Of a stretch of DNA of 64,000 bases, positions 26,535-36,124 are shown piece after piece. The translations under genes were made by a program, and so were the position numbers. A model generated the notes under the pieces. That model was not told the origin of the DNA, did no database searches, and saw nothing but the letters and a program-made list of their open reading frames with translations. Origin of the DNA: Pseudophaeobacter flagellatus (GTDB taxonomy: Bacteria; Pseudomonadota; Alphaproteobacteria; Rhodobacterales; Rhodobacteraceae); assembly GCF_021228235.1 (NCBI RefSeq), contig NZ_JAJQRG010000002.1:558001-622000 (forward strand), in the 5' to 3' direction. Every line of letters begins with the position of its first letter. Positions within the stretch are counted from its first letter, which is position 1.

Positions 26535-27458
26535 CTAGATTCTGCGGAATGTTTCCTGGATGACCTGTTCGGCCACGGGGGAAAGCTGGCGGTCCTGCTG
26601 GACGATCACAAAAAACGGTGAGACCAGAATATCTTCGACGAGATCCAGCCGCGTGACATTGACGTCCAGGCCAGAGCCCGCCAGCAGCTCTGCAACCTCG
26701 TAGGATTGCGGCGCGATGGCGGTTGACCCCTGCAAGAGCGCCAGCGCCACAAGCAGGGATGAGGTGTTGGTGACCTGGGTCGGCCTCTTGACGCGATTGG
26801 CGTAGAACGCCGCCTCAACCGCGGCGCGGATCGGGGTGCCGCGGTCCTGAATGACCCATTCGAAATCGGCTAGGTCGCGCAGGCGGAGCGACTTGCGCCC
26901 GGCCAGGGGATGGTCGCGGCAGACCAGCATAGAGACCACTTCGTTGCGGGCTGGATGAATGCGGTAGTGGTGGCCGCTGTCATCGGGCGGAGGCCGGGCG
27001 ATGATGAAATCGAAATTGCCCTCATCCAGTCCGCGAAGCAATGCGGCTGAGGGCGCGACCTCGACGGTGAACTCTACCTCTGGGGCCAGCTCACGGACGG
27101 CGCGGATCACCGGAACGACCATGCCCACTGCGGGGCCCGTCACCGTGCCGATGCGTACGGATCCCGTGCGGCCGTCGGTGACCTGTTGCACATCGGTTTC
27201 CAGCCTGTCGAAGCTCTGGAGGATCTGCCGGGCGTGGCGCACAACTGTTTCGCCGATCGCTGTCGTTGCCATGCCTTTGGCGTGACGGGTGAACAGCGGC
27301 GCGCCGACAAGGGTTTCGATTTCAGAGAGCATCCGCGATGCCGCAGGTTGCGATATTGCGATTTCTTCGGCGGCGGATTGAAGCTTGCCTGTCTCTGCCA
27401 CCCGCAGGATCAGGCGCAGATGAGAGGTCTTGAGACGGCGTGCAATCGACATGAACAT
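26535..27458 (-). CDS. gbpR: LysR family regulator of sugar uptake (GbpR-like)
   Basis: 307 residues with a LysR helix-turn-helix (TGKLQSAAEEIAISQPAASR) and the hallmark SQPAASRMLSEIE recognition helix of the GbpR/galactose-binding-protein regulator group. It is divergent from chvE with about 140 bp between starts, the same arrangement as gbpR-chvE in Agrobacterium. GbpR responds to L-arabinose, D-galactose and D-fucose, which matches the catabolic genes that follow. The start may be ATG 27458 or the in-frame ATG 27452 (MSIARR). The symbol is by synteny and family; effector not shown here. Confidence 0.82.
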   Translation of the reverse strand: MFMSIARRLKTSHLRLILRVAETGKLQSAAEEIAISQPAASRMLSEIETLVGAPLFTRHAKGMATTAIGETVVRHARQILQSFDRLETDVQQVTDGRTGSVRIGTVTGPAVGMVVPVIRAVRELAPEVEFTVEVAPSAALLRGLDEGNFDFIIARPPPDDSGHHYRIHPARNEVVSMLVCRDHPLAGRKSLRLRDLADFEWVIQDRGTPIRAAVEAAFYANRVKRPTQVTNTSSLLVALALLQGSTAIAPQSYEVAELLAGSGLDVNVTRLDLVEDILVSPFFVIVQQDRQLSPVAEQVIQETFRRI

Positions 27459-27598
27459 AACACCTTTGGTATGTCATTTGTGGTTATTAGAATTTTACTG
27501 TTATGTAAACCTGCCCTACCCATGCGGCGAGCCTAATCGCTCGGAATGAGGAAGCGCGCGATAGATATATAAATGACCGCGCATTTTGGGAGGAAACC
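27459..27598. promoter_or_regulatory. gbpR / chvE divergent control region
   Basis: Contains TTTACTGTTATGTAAA (27494-27509), a 5-bp inverted repeat with a 6-base centre that fits a LysR operator (T-N11-A type). An AT-rich GATATATAAATG at about 27564-27575 is a possible -10 region for chvE. The chvE ribosome binding site is GGGAGGAAACC immediately before the ATG at 27599. Operator assignment is inference. Confidence 0.45.
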
Positions 27599-28651
27599 AT
27601 GAAACTCACCCGCCTGCTTATCACAGCGGCGGCGTCGGCACTCGTGTCGACTGCTGCCTTCGCTGAAGGAACTGTTGGTATCGCAATGCCGACCAAATCG
27701 TCTGCGCGGTGGATCTCGGACGGCAATTCGATGGTGGAACAGTTCGAAGCTGCTGGCTATGGCACCATCTTGCAATATGCCGAGGATGATATCCCCAACC
27801 AGCTTGCCCAGATTGAAAACATGATCACCAACGGCGTTGATGTTCTGGTGGTTGCCGCGATCGACGGTACAACGCTTTCGAACGCGCTGGAAAATGCCCA
27901 TTTCGCCGATATCAACGTCATCGCCTATGACCGGCTGATCCGCGACAGCGAATATGTTGACTACTACGCCACCTTCGACAATTTCAAAGTTGGCGTTCAG
28001 CAGGCGTCATCGCTGGTTGACGGGCTGAAAGAGCGCTTTGGCGATGGTCCCTATAATGTCGAACTGTTTGGCGGCTCGCCCGACGATAACAACGCCTATT
28101 TCTTTTACAATGGTGCGATGTCGGTACTGCAGCCGCTGATCGACGCGGGCACCGTCAATATTGTATCCGGCCAGATGGGTATGGAAACCGTCGGCACCCT
28201 GCGCTGGGATGGTGCGGTGGCACAGTCCCGCATGGATAACCTCCTCTCGGCCCATTACACCGAAGCCCAGGTGCATGGTGTTCTCTCTCCCTATGACGGC
28301 CTGTCGATTGGTATCATCTCGTCGCTCAAGGGGGTGGGCTATGGTTCGGATGATCTGAAAATGCCGATCATTACCGGCCAGGATGCTGAACTGCGCTCGG
28401 TCAAGTCGATGCTGGCAGGCGAGCAATATTCAACCGTTTTCAAAGACACGCGTGAGCTTGCCCGGGTGACTGTGGGCATGGTTGATGCGCTGCTCAAAGG
28501 CGGCGAGCCTGAGATCAATGACACCAAGACCTATGACAATGGCGTCAAGATCATCCCAAGCTATCTGTTGGAACCGGTTTCTGTCGACATGTCGAACTGG
28601 GAAGAGGTGATCATCGGGTCCGGTTACTACACGATGGACGAAGTCCAGTAA
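27599..28651 (+). CDS. chvE: Periplasmic multiple-sugar-binding protein
   Basis: Type I (ribose-type) periplasmic binding protein, 350 residues, signal peptide cleaved near residue 22 (TAAFA-EGT). The mature start [17 protein letters not shown] is the strand-loop that contacts sugar in Chv[54 protein letters not shown] and [12 protein letters not shown] are all typical of ChvE. ChvE binds L-arabinose, D-galactose, D-glucose, D-fucose and sugar acids. The paired ABC ATPase and permease follow, then catabolic genes for arabinose/galactose; so import of those sugars is likely. Confidence 0.93.
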   Translation: MKLTRLLITAAASALVSTAAFAEGTVGIAMPTKSSARWISDGNSMVEQFEAAGYGTILQYAEDDIPNQLAQIENMITNGVDVLVVAAIDGTTLSNALENAHFADINVIAYDRLIRDSEYVDYYATFDNFKVGVQQASSLVDGLKERFGDGPYNVELFGGSPDDNNAYFFYNGAMSVLQPLIDAGTVNIVSGQMGMETVGTLRWDGAVAQSRMDNLLSAHYTEAQVHGVLSPYDGLSIGIISSLKGVGYGSDDLKMPIITGQDAELRSVKSMLAGEQYSTVFKDTRELARVTVGMVDALLKGGEPEINDTKTYDNGVKIIPSYLLEPVSVDMSNWEEVIIGSGYYTMDEVQ

Positions 28652-28717
28652 CCTGGTTTCCCTTTGGTTCTGTCCGCTTGCGGGCGGGCAGGCCTTTTCA
28701 ATCATGGAGGTAGGGCT

Positions 28718-30238
28718 ATGAACGCGCTACTCGAGATGCGCTCGATCACCAAGGAATTTCCTGGGGTCAAGGCGCTCGACTCGGTAAACCTGGCCGTAAA
28801 ACAGGGTGAAATTCATGCTCTCGTCGGGGAAAACGGCGCTGGCAAATCTACACTGATGAAGGTGCTCTCCGGTGTTTATGCGGCGGGAAGCTATGAGGGC
28901 GAAATTCACTATGACGGCGCGCTGGCCGAATTTTCCGGCATCTCGGATTCCGAAGCGCGCGGGATTATCATCATACATCAGGAACTGGCGCTGGTGCCGC
29001 TGCTGTCGATTGCCGAAAATCTCTTTCTTGGCAATGAATACGCGGTTGGCGGCATTGTCGACTGGCGCGAAACCAATCGCCGCACCGAAGATCTTTTGCG
29101 CAAGGTTGGGCTGTCAGAACCGCCAAGCGCGCTGGTTGATGCGCTGGGCGTGGGCAAACAGCAGTTGGTCGAGATCGCCAAGGCGCTTTCAAAAGAAGTG
29201 CGCCTGCTGATCCTCGACGAACCTACCGCCGCGCTCTCGGAAAGCGACAGCCAGGCGCTGCTGGATCTGATGCTTGAATTGAAAGAGCAGGGCGTCACCC
29301 AGATCATCATCAGCCACAAGCTGAACGAGGTGCGCCGCGTGGCCGATACCGTGACCGTTATACGCGATGGCACCAGCGTCTCTATCATGGAGGCCGAGAA
29401 GGGCGAAATCACCGAAGATCGCATCGTGCGTGACATGGTGGGCCGTGACATGGCCGACCGCTACCCCAGGCGCGCCCGCCGCGCGGGGGAAACGCTGATG
29501 GAGGTCAAAGGCTGGAACGTCTGGCACCCGCAGCATAGCGAGCGGCAGATGATCGACGACGTCAACCTGACTGTGCGCGCAGGCGAAGTCGTTGGTATCG
29601 CCGGGCTGATGGGGGCCGGGCGCACCGAACTGGCGATGAGCATCTTTGGCCAGTCCTACGGCCGCAATATATCCGGTAGCGTCGAAATGAAGGGTGCCCC
29701 GGTTGATGTGAGCTCTGTCTCCAAGGCGATCAAGGCCGGGTTGGCCTATGTCACCGAAGATCGCAAATCGCTGGGTCTGGTTCTTGATGAAACCATTCAG
29801 CGCAACATCACCCTGGCCAATCTGCCTGAGGTGTCGCGCAACATGGTGCTGAACGAAGCCCGCGAAACCCAGGTAGCCGAAGACTACCGGTCGGCGCTGA
29901 ACATCCGAACCCCCAGCGTGTTTCAGAAGGTTATGAACCTGTCAGGCGGCAACCAGCAAAAGGTTGTGCTGTCCAAATGGTTGTTCGCGCAGCCCGAGGT
30001 GCTGATCCTGGACGAACCGACCCGCGGCATTGATGTCGGGGCCAAATTTGAAATTTACGGCATCATCAACGACCTTTCGGCCCAGGGCAAAGGTGTCGTG
30101 ATGATTTCCTCCGAGATGCCCGAACTTCTGGGCATGTGTGACCGTATCTACGTAATGAACGAAGGCTCCTTCGTCGGCGAACTCTCAGCCGAAGACGCCA
30201 GCCAAGAGCGCATCATGTCGCTCATCGTGACCGAATAG
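28718..30238 (+). CDS. gguA: Sugar ABC transporter ATP-binding protein (two ATPase domains)
   Basis: 506 residues with two tandem ATPase domains, as in ribose/arabinose/galactose (RbsA-AraG) importers. N-terminal domain: Walker [10 protein letters not shown], degenerate signature LGVGKQQL, Walker [13 protein letters not shown]-terminal domain: [13 protein letters not shown] in place of Walker A, full signature LSGGNQQK, then [13 protein letters not shown]. It starts at the ATG at 28718, behind GGAGG; the frame is open further upstream but without family sequence. The 66 bp gap after chvE contains a short hairpin (CCGC-TT-GCGG) that may lower expression of downstream genes relative to chvE. 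Confidence 0.94.
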   Translation: MNALLEMRSITKEFPGVKALDSVNLAVKQGEIHALVGENGAGKSTLMKVLSGVYAAGSYEGEIHYDGALAEFSGISDSEARGIIIIHQELALVPLLSIAENLFLGNEYAVGGIVDWRETNRRTEDLLRKVGLSEPPSALVDALGVGKQQLVEIAKALSKEVRLLILDEPTAALSESDSQALLDLMLELKEQGVTQIIISHKLNEVRRVADTVTVIRDGTSVSIMEAEKGEITEDRIVRDMVGRDMADRYPRRARRAGETLMEVKGWNVWHPQHSERQMIDDVNLTVRAGEVVGIAGLMGAGRTELAMSIFGQSYGRNISGSVEMKGAPVDVSSVSKAIKAGLAYVTEDRKSLGLVLDETIQRNITLANLPEVSRNMVLNEARETQVAEDYRSALNIRTPSVFQKVMNLSGGNQQKVVLSKWLFAQPEVLILDEPTRGIDVGAKFEIYGIINDLSAQGKGVVMISSEMPELLGMCDRIYVMNEGSFVGELSAEDASQERIMSLIVTE

Positions 30239-30249
30239 GAGACAGCAAA

Positions 30250-31485
30250 ATGGAACTTGCAGAAGGCACCGCAGAGGCCCCCAAGAAACTGGGGATCAAG
30301 GAATACCTCGTGCGGCATATGCGTGAATATGGTCTCTTGTTTGCCCTGATCGCGATCATGGCATTTTTCCAGATTGTCACCAATGGCACGCTGTTGAAGC
30401 CGGTGAACGTGACCAATCTGCTGCTACAGAACAGCTATATCATCATCATGGCGTTGGGGATGCTGATCGTCATTGTCAGCGGCAATATTGACCTGTCGGT
30501 GGGCTCCGTCATGGGGTTTGTCGGCGCGCTGGCCGCGGTGATGATCGTCGAATGGGAACTCTCCACCGGAGTCACCATGGTGACCTGCCTTGTGGCGGGC
30601 GGCCTTATTGGTGCGGCGCAGGGCTATTGGATCGCCTATTGGAAGATTCCCTCCTTCATCGTCACGCTGGCGGGGATGCTGGTGTTTCGCGGCCTGTCGC
30701 TCTGGCTGCTGGAAGGCCAATCTCTGGGCCCGTTCCCGCGTGAATTCCAGATGATATCAAACGGCTTTGTGCCGGATATTTTCCCATCGTGGCTGTCCTC
30801 GGCGCTGGCCGATTTGCTGAACGTCAAGCGGGTGAATGTGCTGTCGCTTTCGACGGGGCTGGTCGCGGCGGGGCTGATCACCTGGATGGGCATGAAATCA
30901 CGCGCCCAGAACCGCGCCTATGGCATGGAGGTAGAGCCAAGCGCCTTCTTCTATGCGCGGATCGGGATCACGTCGTTGGCGCTGATCTTCATCTTCTACA
31001 AGCTGTCGACGTTTCGCGGCCTGCCCAATGTGCTTTTGACCATGGGTGTGCTGACCCTCATCTATGCCTTCTTCACAGAGCGCACCGTCACTGGCCGCCG
31101 CATCTATGCCCTGGGCGGCAACGAAAAGGCCGCCAAACTGTCGGGTATCAAGACCGAGCGCCTGACCTTTCTGGCCTTTGCAAACATGGGGGTGCTGGCC
31201 GCAGCGGCGGGCATGGTCTTTGCCGCACGGCTGAACTCGGCCACGCCCAAAGCAGGCTTTGCGCTTGAACTGGATGTGATCGCAGCTGTGTTCATTGGTG
31301 GGGCCTCTATGTCGGGTGGTGTCGGCAAGATCGTCGGCGCGGTTGTCGGGGCCTTCCTGATGGGCGTGCTGAACAACGGTATGTCGATCCTTGGCATTGG
31401 CATCGACTACCAGCAGGTGATCAAGGGGCTGGTGCTGCTCGCCGCTGTGATCTTCGATGTTTACAACAAATCAAAGCAGGCCTGA
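30250..31485 (+). CDS. gguB: Sugar ABC transporter permease
   Basis: 411 residues, about ten membrane segments, of the ribose-type permease family. Typical features are the repeated motif IVIVSGNIDLSVGSVMGFVG and GAVVGAFLMGVLNNGMSI near the C-terminus. Forms the membrane channel for ChvE-delivered sugar together with the GguA ATPase. The stop at 31485 is followed by only one base before the next start (31487), so transport and catabolism genes form one operon. Confidence 0.93.
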   Translation: MELAEGTAEAPKKLGIKEYLVRHMREYGLLFALIAIMAFFQIVTNGTLLKPVNVTNLLLQNSYIIIMALGMLIVIVSGNIDLSVGSVMGFVGALAAVMIVEWELSTGVTMVTCLVAGGLIGAAQGYWIAYWKIPSFIVTLAGMLVFRGLSLWLLEGQSLGPFPREFQMISNGFVPDIFPSWLSSALADLLNVKRVNVLSLSTGLVAAGLITWMGMKSRAQNRAYGMEVEPSAFFYARIGITSLALIFIFYKLSTFRGLPNVLLTMGVLTLIYAFFTERTVTGRRIYALGGNEKAAKLSGIKTERLTFLAFANMGVLAAAAGMVFAARLNSATPKAGFALELDVIAAVFIGGASMSGGVGKIVGAVVGAFLMGVLNNGMSILGIGIDYQQVIKGLVLLAAVIFDVYNKSKQA

Positions 31486-31486
31486 T

Positions 31487-33229
31487 ATGACATTTAAACC
31501 CGCAAAATGGCCCCGCAAACTGCGCTCTGCCGAATGGTACAGCGGCAGCACCAAGGACGTGATCTACCATCGTGGCTGGATGAAGAACCAGGGCTACCCG
31601 GACGATCTGTTCGACGGTCGTCCCGTGATCGGCATCCTGAACACCTGGTCGGACATGACGCCCTGCAACGGCCACCTGCGCGAACTGGCTGAAAAGGTGA
31701 AGGCCGGCATCTGGGAGGCCGGGGGCTTTCCGCTGGAGGTGCCTGTCTTCTCGGCCTCGGAAAACACGTTTCGCCCCACGGCGATGATGTTTCGCAACCT
31801 CGCAGCGCTGTCGATCGAAGAGCAGATCCGTGGACAGCCGATGGATGGCTGCGTGCTGATGGTCGGTTGTGACAAGACCACGCCCTCGCTGTTGATGGCT
31901 GCGGCCTCCTGCGATCTGCCCTCTATCGTGGTGACGGGCGGGCCGATGCTGAACGGCTGGTTCCAGGGCGAACGTGTTGGTGCAGGCACCCATCTGTGGC
32001 GCTTTTCCGAGGCGGTCAAAGCCGGGGAAATGACGCAGGAGGAATTCCTGTCAGCGGAGTCTGCGGTGACCCGCTCTTCCGGCACCTGCAACACCATGGG
32101 CACGGCCTCCTCGATGGCCTCTATGGCCGAAGCGCTGGGCATGGCCCTGTCCGGCAATGCAGCGATCCCGGCTGTCGACAGCCGCCGCCGTGTTATGGCG
32201 CAGCTTTCGGGGCGGCGCATCGTGCAGATGGTTAAGGACGATCTCAAGCCCTCTGACATCCTGACCCGCGCTGCCTTTGAAAACGCCATTCGCTGCAACG
32301 GCGCGGTGGGGGGATCAACCAATACGGTGGTACATATGCTGGCCATCGCCGGCCGTGTTGGCATTGATATCACCCTTGATGACTGGGACCGCTGTGGCCG
32401 TGACATTGCCACCATTTTGAACCTGCAGCCTTCTGGCAAATACCTGATGGAAGAGTTCTTTTATGCAGGCGGGCTTCCGGTTGTTCTGAAACGGCTGGCC
32501 GAGGCCGGGAAGCTGCACAAGGACGCGTTGACCGTTTCGGGGGAAACGATCTGGGATGAAATCAAGGAAGCGGTCAACGGCAACGAGGACGTGATCCGGC
32601 CCGTTGACAAGCCATTGACGGAAAAAGGCGGTATCGCTGTTCTCAAGGGCAATCTCGCGCCCAAGGGCGCGATCCTCAAACCCTCTGCGGCTTCGCCTGA
32701 ACTGATGCAGCATCGTGGCCGCGCCGTGGTGTTTGAAGATATCGACGATTACAAGGCGCGCATCGAGGATGATGATCTGGATATCGACGAAACCTGCATC
32801 ATGGTGCTGAAGAACTGCGGCCCAAAGGGGTATCCCGGCATGGCCGAGGTGGGCAACATGGGGCTTCCCCCGAAGGTTCTGAAGAAGGGTATCACCGACA
32901 TGATCCGTATCTCGGATGCGCGCATGTCCGGCACCGCCTATGGCACTGTGATCCTGCACACCTCGCCCGAGGCGGCGGCTGGTGGCCCGCTGGCGGTGGT
33001 GCAGAGCGGTGACATGATTGAGGTCGATGTCGAAAACCGTCGCCTGCATCTGGATATCTCCGATGCCGAACTGGCCGACCGCCTGTCCAACTGGCAACCG
33101 CGCCATGAAACGGCGGCGTCGGGCTATGCCTGGCTACATCAGGCTCATGTTGAGGGGGCCGATACCGGCGCTGATCTCGACTTTCTCAAAGGGTGCCGCG
33201 GGGCACCGGTCGGAAAGGATTCGCATTGA
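31487..33229 (+). CDS. L-arabinonate dehydratase (IlvD/Edd family)
   Basis: Removes water from L-arabinonate to give 2-dehydro-3-deoxy-L-arabinonate; related enzymes also use D-galactonate and D-fuconate. 580 residues. It is nearly superimposable by memory on the Rhizobium leguminosarum enzyme (KWPRKLRSAEWY start; C-terminal FLKGCRGAPVGKDSH). The three cysteines that hold the [2Fe-2S] cluster are present at 60 (MTPCNGH), 128 (VGCDKT) and 201 (SSGTCNTMG), with the Mg-site Lys129. The frame is open upstream to 31457 but the family start is MTFKPAKWPRK, ATG at 31487. The stop overlaps the next start. Confidence 0.93.
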   Translation: MTFKPAKWPRKLRSAEWYSGSTKDVIYHRGWMKNQGYPDDLFDGRPVIGILNTWSDMTPCNGHLRELAEKVKAGIWEAGGFPLEVPVFSASENTFRPTAMMFRNLAALSIEEQIRGQPMDGCVLMVGCDKTTPSLLMAAASCDLPSIVVTGGPMLNGWFQGERVGAGTHLWRFSEAVKAGEMTQEEFLSAESAVTRSSGTCNTMGTASSMASMAEALGMALSGNAAIPAVDSRRRVMAQLSGRRIVQMVKDDLKPSDILTRAAFENAIRCNGAVGGSTNTVVHMLAIAGRVGIDITLDDWDRCGRDIATILNLQPSGKYLMEEFFYAGGLPVVLKRLAEAGKLHKDALTVSGETIWDEIKEAVNGNEDVIRPVDKPLTEKGGIAVLKGNLAPKGAILKPSAASPELMQHRGRAVVFEDIDDYKARIEDDDLDIDETCIMVLKNCGPKGYPGMAEVGNMGLPPKVLKKGITDMIRISDARMSGTAYGTVILHTSPEAAAGGPLAVVQSGDMIEVDVENRRLHLDISDAELADRLSNWQPRHETAASGYAWLHQAHVEGADTGADLDFLKGCRGAPVGKDSH

Positions 33230-34158
33230 TGAAAATTGCACTTGTAGGCATTGGCAAGATTGCCGTGGATCAGCATGTTCCGGCCATCGCCGCCGCGCCG
33301 GATTGGGATCTTGCCGCGACCGTATCACGCCAGGGCACAGTTGATGGCGTCCCCGCCTTCACCGATCTGGATGAAATGCTGCAGAACTGTCCCGACATTC
33401 GTGTCGTGTCGCTCTGTCTGCCGCCGGTCCCGCGCTTTGTTGCGGCCCAGACCGCGATCCGGGCCGGGCGGCATGTCATGTTGGAAAAGCCGCCTGGCGC
33501 GACGCTATCGGAATGTCACGCGCTGGAAACCCTGGCGCGGGCGCAGCGGGTTTCGCTCTTTGCGACCTGGCATTCGCGTGAAGCAGCGGGCGTGGCAGGC
33601 GCCAAGGCATGGCTGGCCGACAAGACCCTGCGCCGCCTTACCGTGACCTGGAAAGAGGACGTGCGCCGCTGGCATCCTGGTCAGGACTGGATCTGGCAAC
33701 CCGGCGGCCTGGGTGTCTTTGATCCCGGTATCAACGCCCTGTCGATCGTGACAGAGATCCTGCCCGATCCCATCCATGTTACCAATGCGGTTCTGCAGGT
33801 GCCTGAAAACTGCCAGACCCCGATTGCCGCCTCGGTTGGGTTTTATCATCCACAAGGGGCCGAGATCACGGCCGAGCTGGATTTTCTGCAGCAGGGCGAA
33901 CAGATCTGGACCATCGAGGCGGAAACGGATCAGGGCAAGCTGATGCTATCCGCTGGCGGCGCCAGGCTGACCATCGACGGCAAGGAAACGCTGGAGGACA
34001 CCGGCTTTAGCCTGACGGGAGAGTACCCCCGGCTCTATGCGCGCATGGCGCAGGTTGTCGGCGATGGTGACATCGATATGGATCTGTCACCGATGCGCCA
34101 TGTGGCAGATGCCTTTACGCTGGGGCGGCGGGTTTCTGTCGCACCTTTCATCGAGTGA
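33229..34158 (+). CDS. D-galactose / L-arabinose 1-dehydrogenase (Gfo/Idh/MocA family)
   Basis: NAD(P)-dependent oxidation of the aldose at C1, giving the lactone and thus the first oxidative step for arabinose and galactose. 309 residues. Rossmann fold start KIALVGIGKIAVDQHVP, then LEKPPGATL with the family Lys-Pro, then WKEDVRRWHPGQDWIWQPGG and GVFDPGINALSIVTEILP, which match galactose dehydrogenase of Pseudomonas fluorescens. Start by AAGGA 10 bases upstream; overlaps the dehydratase stop by one base (TGATG). Frame extends to 33193 upstream without family content. Confidence 0.9.
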   Translation: MKIALVGIGKIAVDQHVPAIAAAPDWDLAATVSRQGTVDGVPAFTDLDEMLQNCPDIRVVSLCLPPVPRFVAAQTAIRAGRHVMLEKPPGATLSECHALETLARAQRVSLFATWHSREAAGVAGAKAWLADKTLRRLTVTWKEDVRRWHPGQDWIWQPGGLGVFDPGINALSIVTEILPDPIHVTNAVLQVPENCQTPIAASVGFYHPQGAEITAELDFLQQGEQIWTIEAETDQGKLMLSAGGARLTIDGKETLEDTGFSLTGEYPRLYARMAQVVGDGDIDMDLSPMRHVADAFTLGRRVSVAPFIE

Positions 34159-34165
34159 GCGCACC

Positions 34166-35176
34166 ATGCGGCATGCACCCGTTGAAACCTTTGGCACGAC
34201 GCCGGGCGGTGATCCCGTTCACCTTCTGCGTTTGGAAAACGGCGGCAGCCGTGCCGCAGTGATGAGCTGGGGCGCAAGCCTGCAGGATTATCGTGTTCAG
34301 GGCTGGGAGGCTCCGGTCATTCTTGGCAGTCCGGATTTTGCCGCCTATCTGGGGCCTTTGCAGCATTGCGGGGCAATTGCAGGCCGTGTCGCCAACCGGA
34401 TCGCCAAGGGGCGCGCGCCCCTGCAGGGCCGCGTTGTCGCGCTGGACCGCAATGAAAACGCCAGGACCTGTCTGCATGGCGGTGCCCGCGGGACCAGTCT
34501 GCGCAATTGGACCATTGCCGAATATGACAGCGCGCAGGTGGTGTTGAAGGTCAGCCTGCTCGATGGTGAAGGTGGCTTTCCCGGCAGGCTCGACATCACC
34601 GCGCGCTATGCGCTGGAAGATGACGGCGCATTGCGCCTGACGCTAAGCGCCCGAACCGATGCACCGACATTTTGCAATCTGGCCCATCACGCCTATTGGA
34701 GCTTTGCCCCCGAGGATGGCTTGCAACACCATGACCTGACCCTGCCCGCCGATAGCTACCTGCCGGTTGATGCCGATCTGATCCCGCTTGGACCGCCTGC
34801 GCCGCTGGATGGGACGCGGTTTGATTTCCGCAGGCCACGGGCCGTCAAACGCGCGGGCGATGCACTGTTGGATCACAACTTTTGCTTTGCTGAACCGACA
34901 CAGGCGTTGCGCTCTCTGTGCTGTCTTGACTATGGCCCCATGCGGCTTGAGGTCAAGGCTGATAGCTCTGGCTTGCAGATTTATGAGGGCGCCCATCTTG
35001 ATACGGGGCTGGCGGCCACGCTCACTGGTATGCCCTATGGGGCCAATGCCGGCCTTGCGATCGAACCGCAGGCCTGGCCCGACGCCCCCAATCATCCCGA
35101 ATACCCGGATATCCGGCTGAACCCGGGTGAGACCTATCGCCAGGTCTCGCGGTTTCACCCGCATGTCCGCGACTGA
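34166..35176 (+). CDS. galM: Aldose 1-epimerase
   Basis: Interconverts alpha and beta anomers of the sugar so that the 1-dehydrogenase gets its preferred anomer. 336 residues in the galactose mutarotase fold. Seen: GGCIAGRVANRIAKG-like block (HCGAIAGRVANRIAKG), the catalytic-His region CLHGGARGTSLRNW and NLAHHAYWSF, and the C-terminal catalytic Glu region (GLAIEPQAWPDAPNHP). The start MRHAPVETFGTTPGG is at 34166, eight bases after the dehydrogenase stop. Longer upstream frames read through the dehydrogenase gene and are rejected. Confidence 0.9.
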   Translation: MRHAPVETFGTTPGGDPVHLLRLENGGSRAAVMSWGASLQDYRVQGWEAPVILGSPDFAAYLGPLQHCGAIAGRVANRIAKGRAPLQGRVVALDRNENARTCLHGGARGTSLRNWTIAEYDSAQVVLKVSLLDGEGGFPGRLDITARYALEDDGALRLTLSARTDAPTFCNLAHHAYWSFAPEDGLQHHDLTLPADSYLPVDADLIPLGPPAPLDGTRFDFRRPRAVKRAGDALLDHNFCFAEPTQALRSLCCLDYGPMRLEVKADSSGLQIYEGAHLDTGLAATLTGMPYGANAGLAIEPQAWPDAPNHPEYPDIRLNPGETYRQVSRFHPHVRD

Positions 35177-35193
35177 AATCCAAGGAGACAGAT

Positions 35194-36111
35194 ATGAAGA
35201 AAAGACTGACCGGCATTCTGCCCGTTGCCCCGACGCCCTTTCACGCCGATGGCCGCGTCGACGAAGACGGGATGCGCCGTGTTCTCGATTGCCTGATCGA
35301 CCAGGGGGTCGATGCGATCTGCATCCTGGCCAATTATTCCGAACAGTTCCTGCTGTCCGATGACGAGCGGGCCACCCTGACCAGGCTGAGCCTCGAACAT
35401 GTGGCAGGCCGGGTGCCGGTGATCGTGACGATCAGCCACTTTTTTACCGGTATCGCAGTGGCGCGCGCTGTCGAAGCGCAGAAGATGGGCGCGGCGATGG
35501 TGATGATGATGCCTCCCTATCACGGGGTCGGGCTGGTCCCCAGTGAGGCAGGGATCCATGAGCATTTTCAGGCCGTTTCGGATGCGATCAACATCCCGAT
35601 CATGGTGCAGGACGCGCCGCTATCTGGTGTCTCGCTGCCGGTGCCGTCGCTGGTTAAAATGGCGCGCGAGATCGAAAATGTCAGTTATTTCAAGATCGAA
35701 ACGCCTTTTGCTGCCGATAAGCTGGCAGCGCTGATCGAGGCTGGTGGCGATGATATCGTCGGCCCGTTTGACGGTGAAGAAGCGGTGACATTGCTCGCCG
35801 ATCTCGATGCCGGGGCAACCGGAACCATGACCTCGGCACTGCAGCCAGAACTGATCCGGCCGATCGTCACGCGCTATCTAGATGGCGATCACGACGGGGC
35901 GCTGGCGCAGTGGAAACTGTGCCTGCCGCTGATAAACCATGAAAACCGCCAATGCGGTCTGCGCGCGGCCAAGACGGTGATGATGGCTGGCGGCGTGATC
36001 GGGTCGGACCATGTCCGCCATCCACTGAAGCCGATGAGCGAAAGAACAACAACCAGACTCTTGCAACTTGCTGGTGAGCTTGATCTGATCGCACTTCGCT
36101 GGGGCAAATAA
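35194..36111 (+). CDS. 2-dehydro-3-deoxy-L-arabinonate (KDA) dehydratase
   Basis: Dihydrodipicolinate-synthase-superfamily enzyme, 305 residues, converting KDA to 2-oxoglutarate semialdehyde. The Schiff-base Lys167 lies in VSYFKIETPF; the strand-1 motif is ILPVAPTPFHADGRVD and the oxo-acid binding segment includes LANYSEQFLLSDDERATLT. Position directly before the semialdehyde dehydrogenase and within an arabinonate operon makes KDA dehydratase (EC 4.2.1.43) the best call; an aldolase activity cannot be excluded from sequence. Ribosome binding site AAGGAG at 35181-35186. Confidence 0.85.
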   Translation: MKKRLTGILPVAPTPFHADGRVDEDGMRRVLDCLIDQGVDAICILANYSEQFLLSDDERATLTRLSLEHVAGRVPVIVTISHFFTGIAVARAVEAQKMGAAMVMMMPPYHGVGLVPSEAGIHEHFQAVSDAINIPIMVQDAPLSGVSLPVPSLVKMAREIENVSYFKIETPFAADKLAALIEAGGDDIVGPFDGEEAVTLLADLDAGATGTMTSALQPELIRPIVTRYLDGDHDGALAQWKLCLPLINHENRQCGLRAAKTVMMAGGVIGSDHVRHPLKPMSERTTTRLLQLAGELDLIALRWGK

Positions 36112-36124
36112 GGAGACAAGAAAC

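Noticed and set aside
33193-33228. Upstream extended start for the galactose/arabinose dehydrogenase
   Set aside because: It would overlap the dehydratase by 37 bases and lacks the Rossmann start; ATG 33229 has the AAGGA site.
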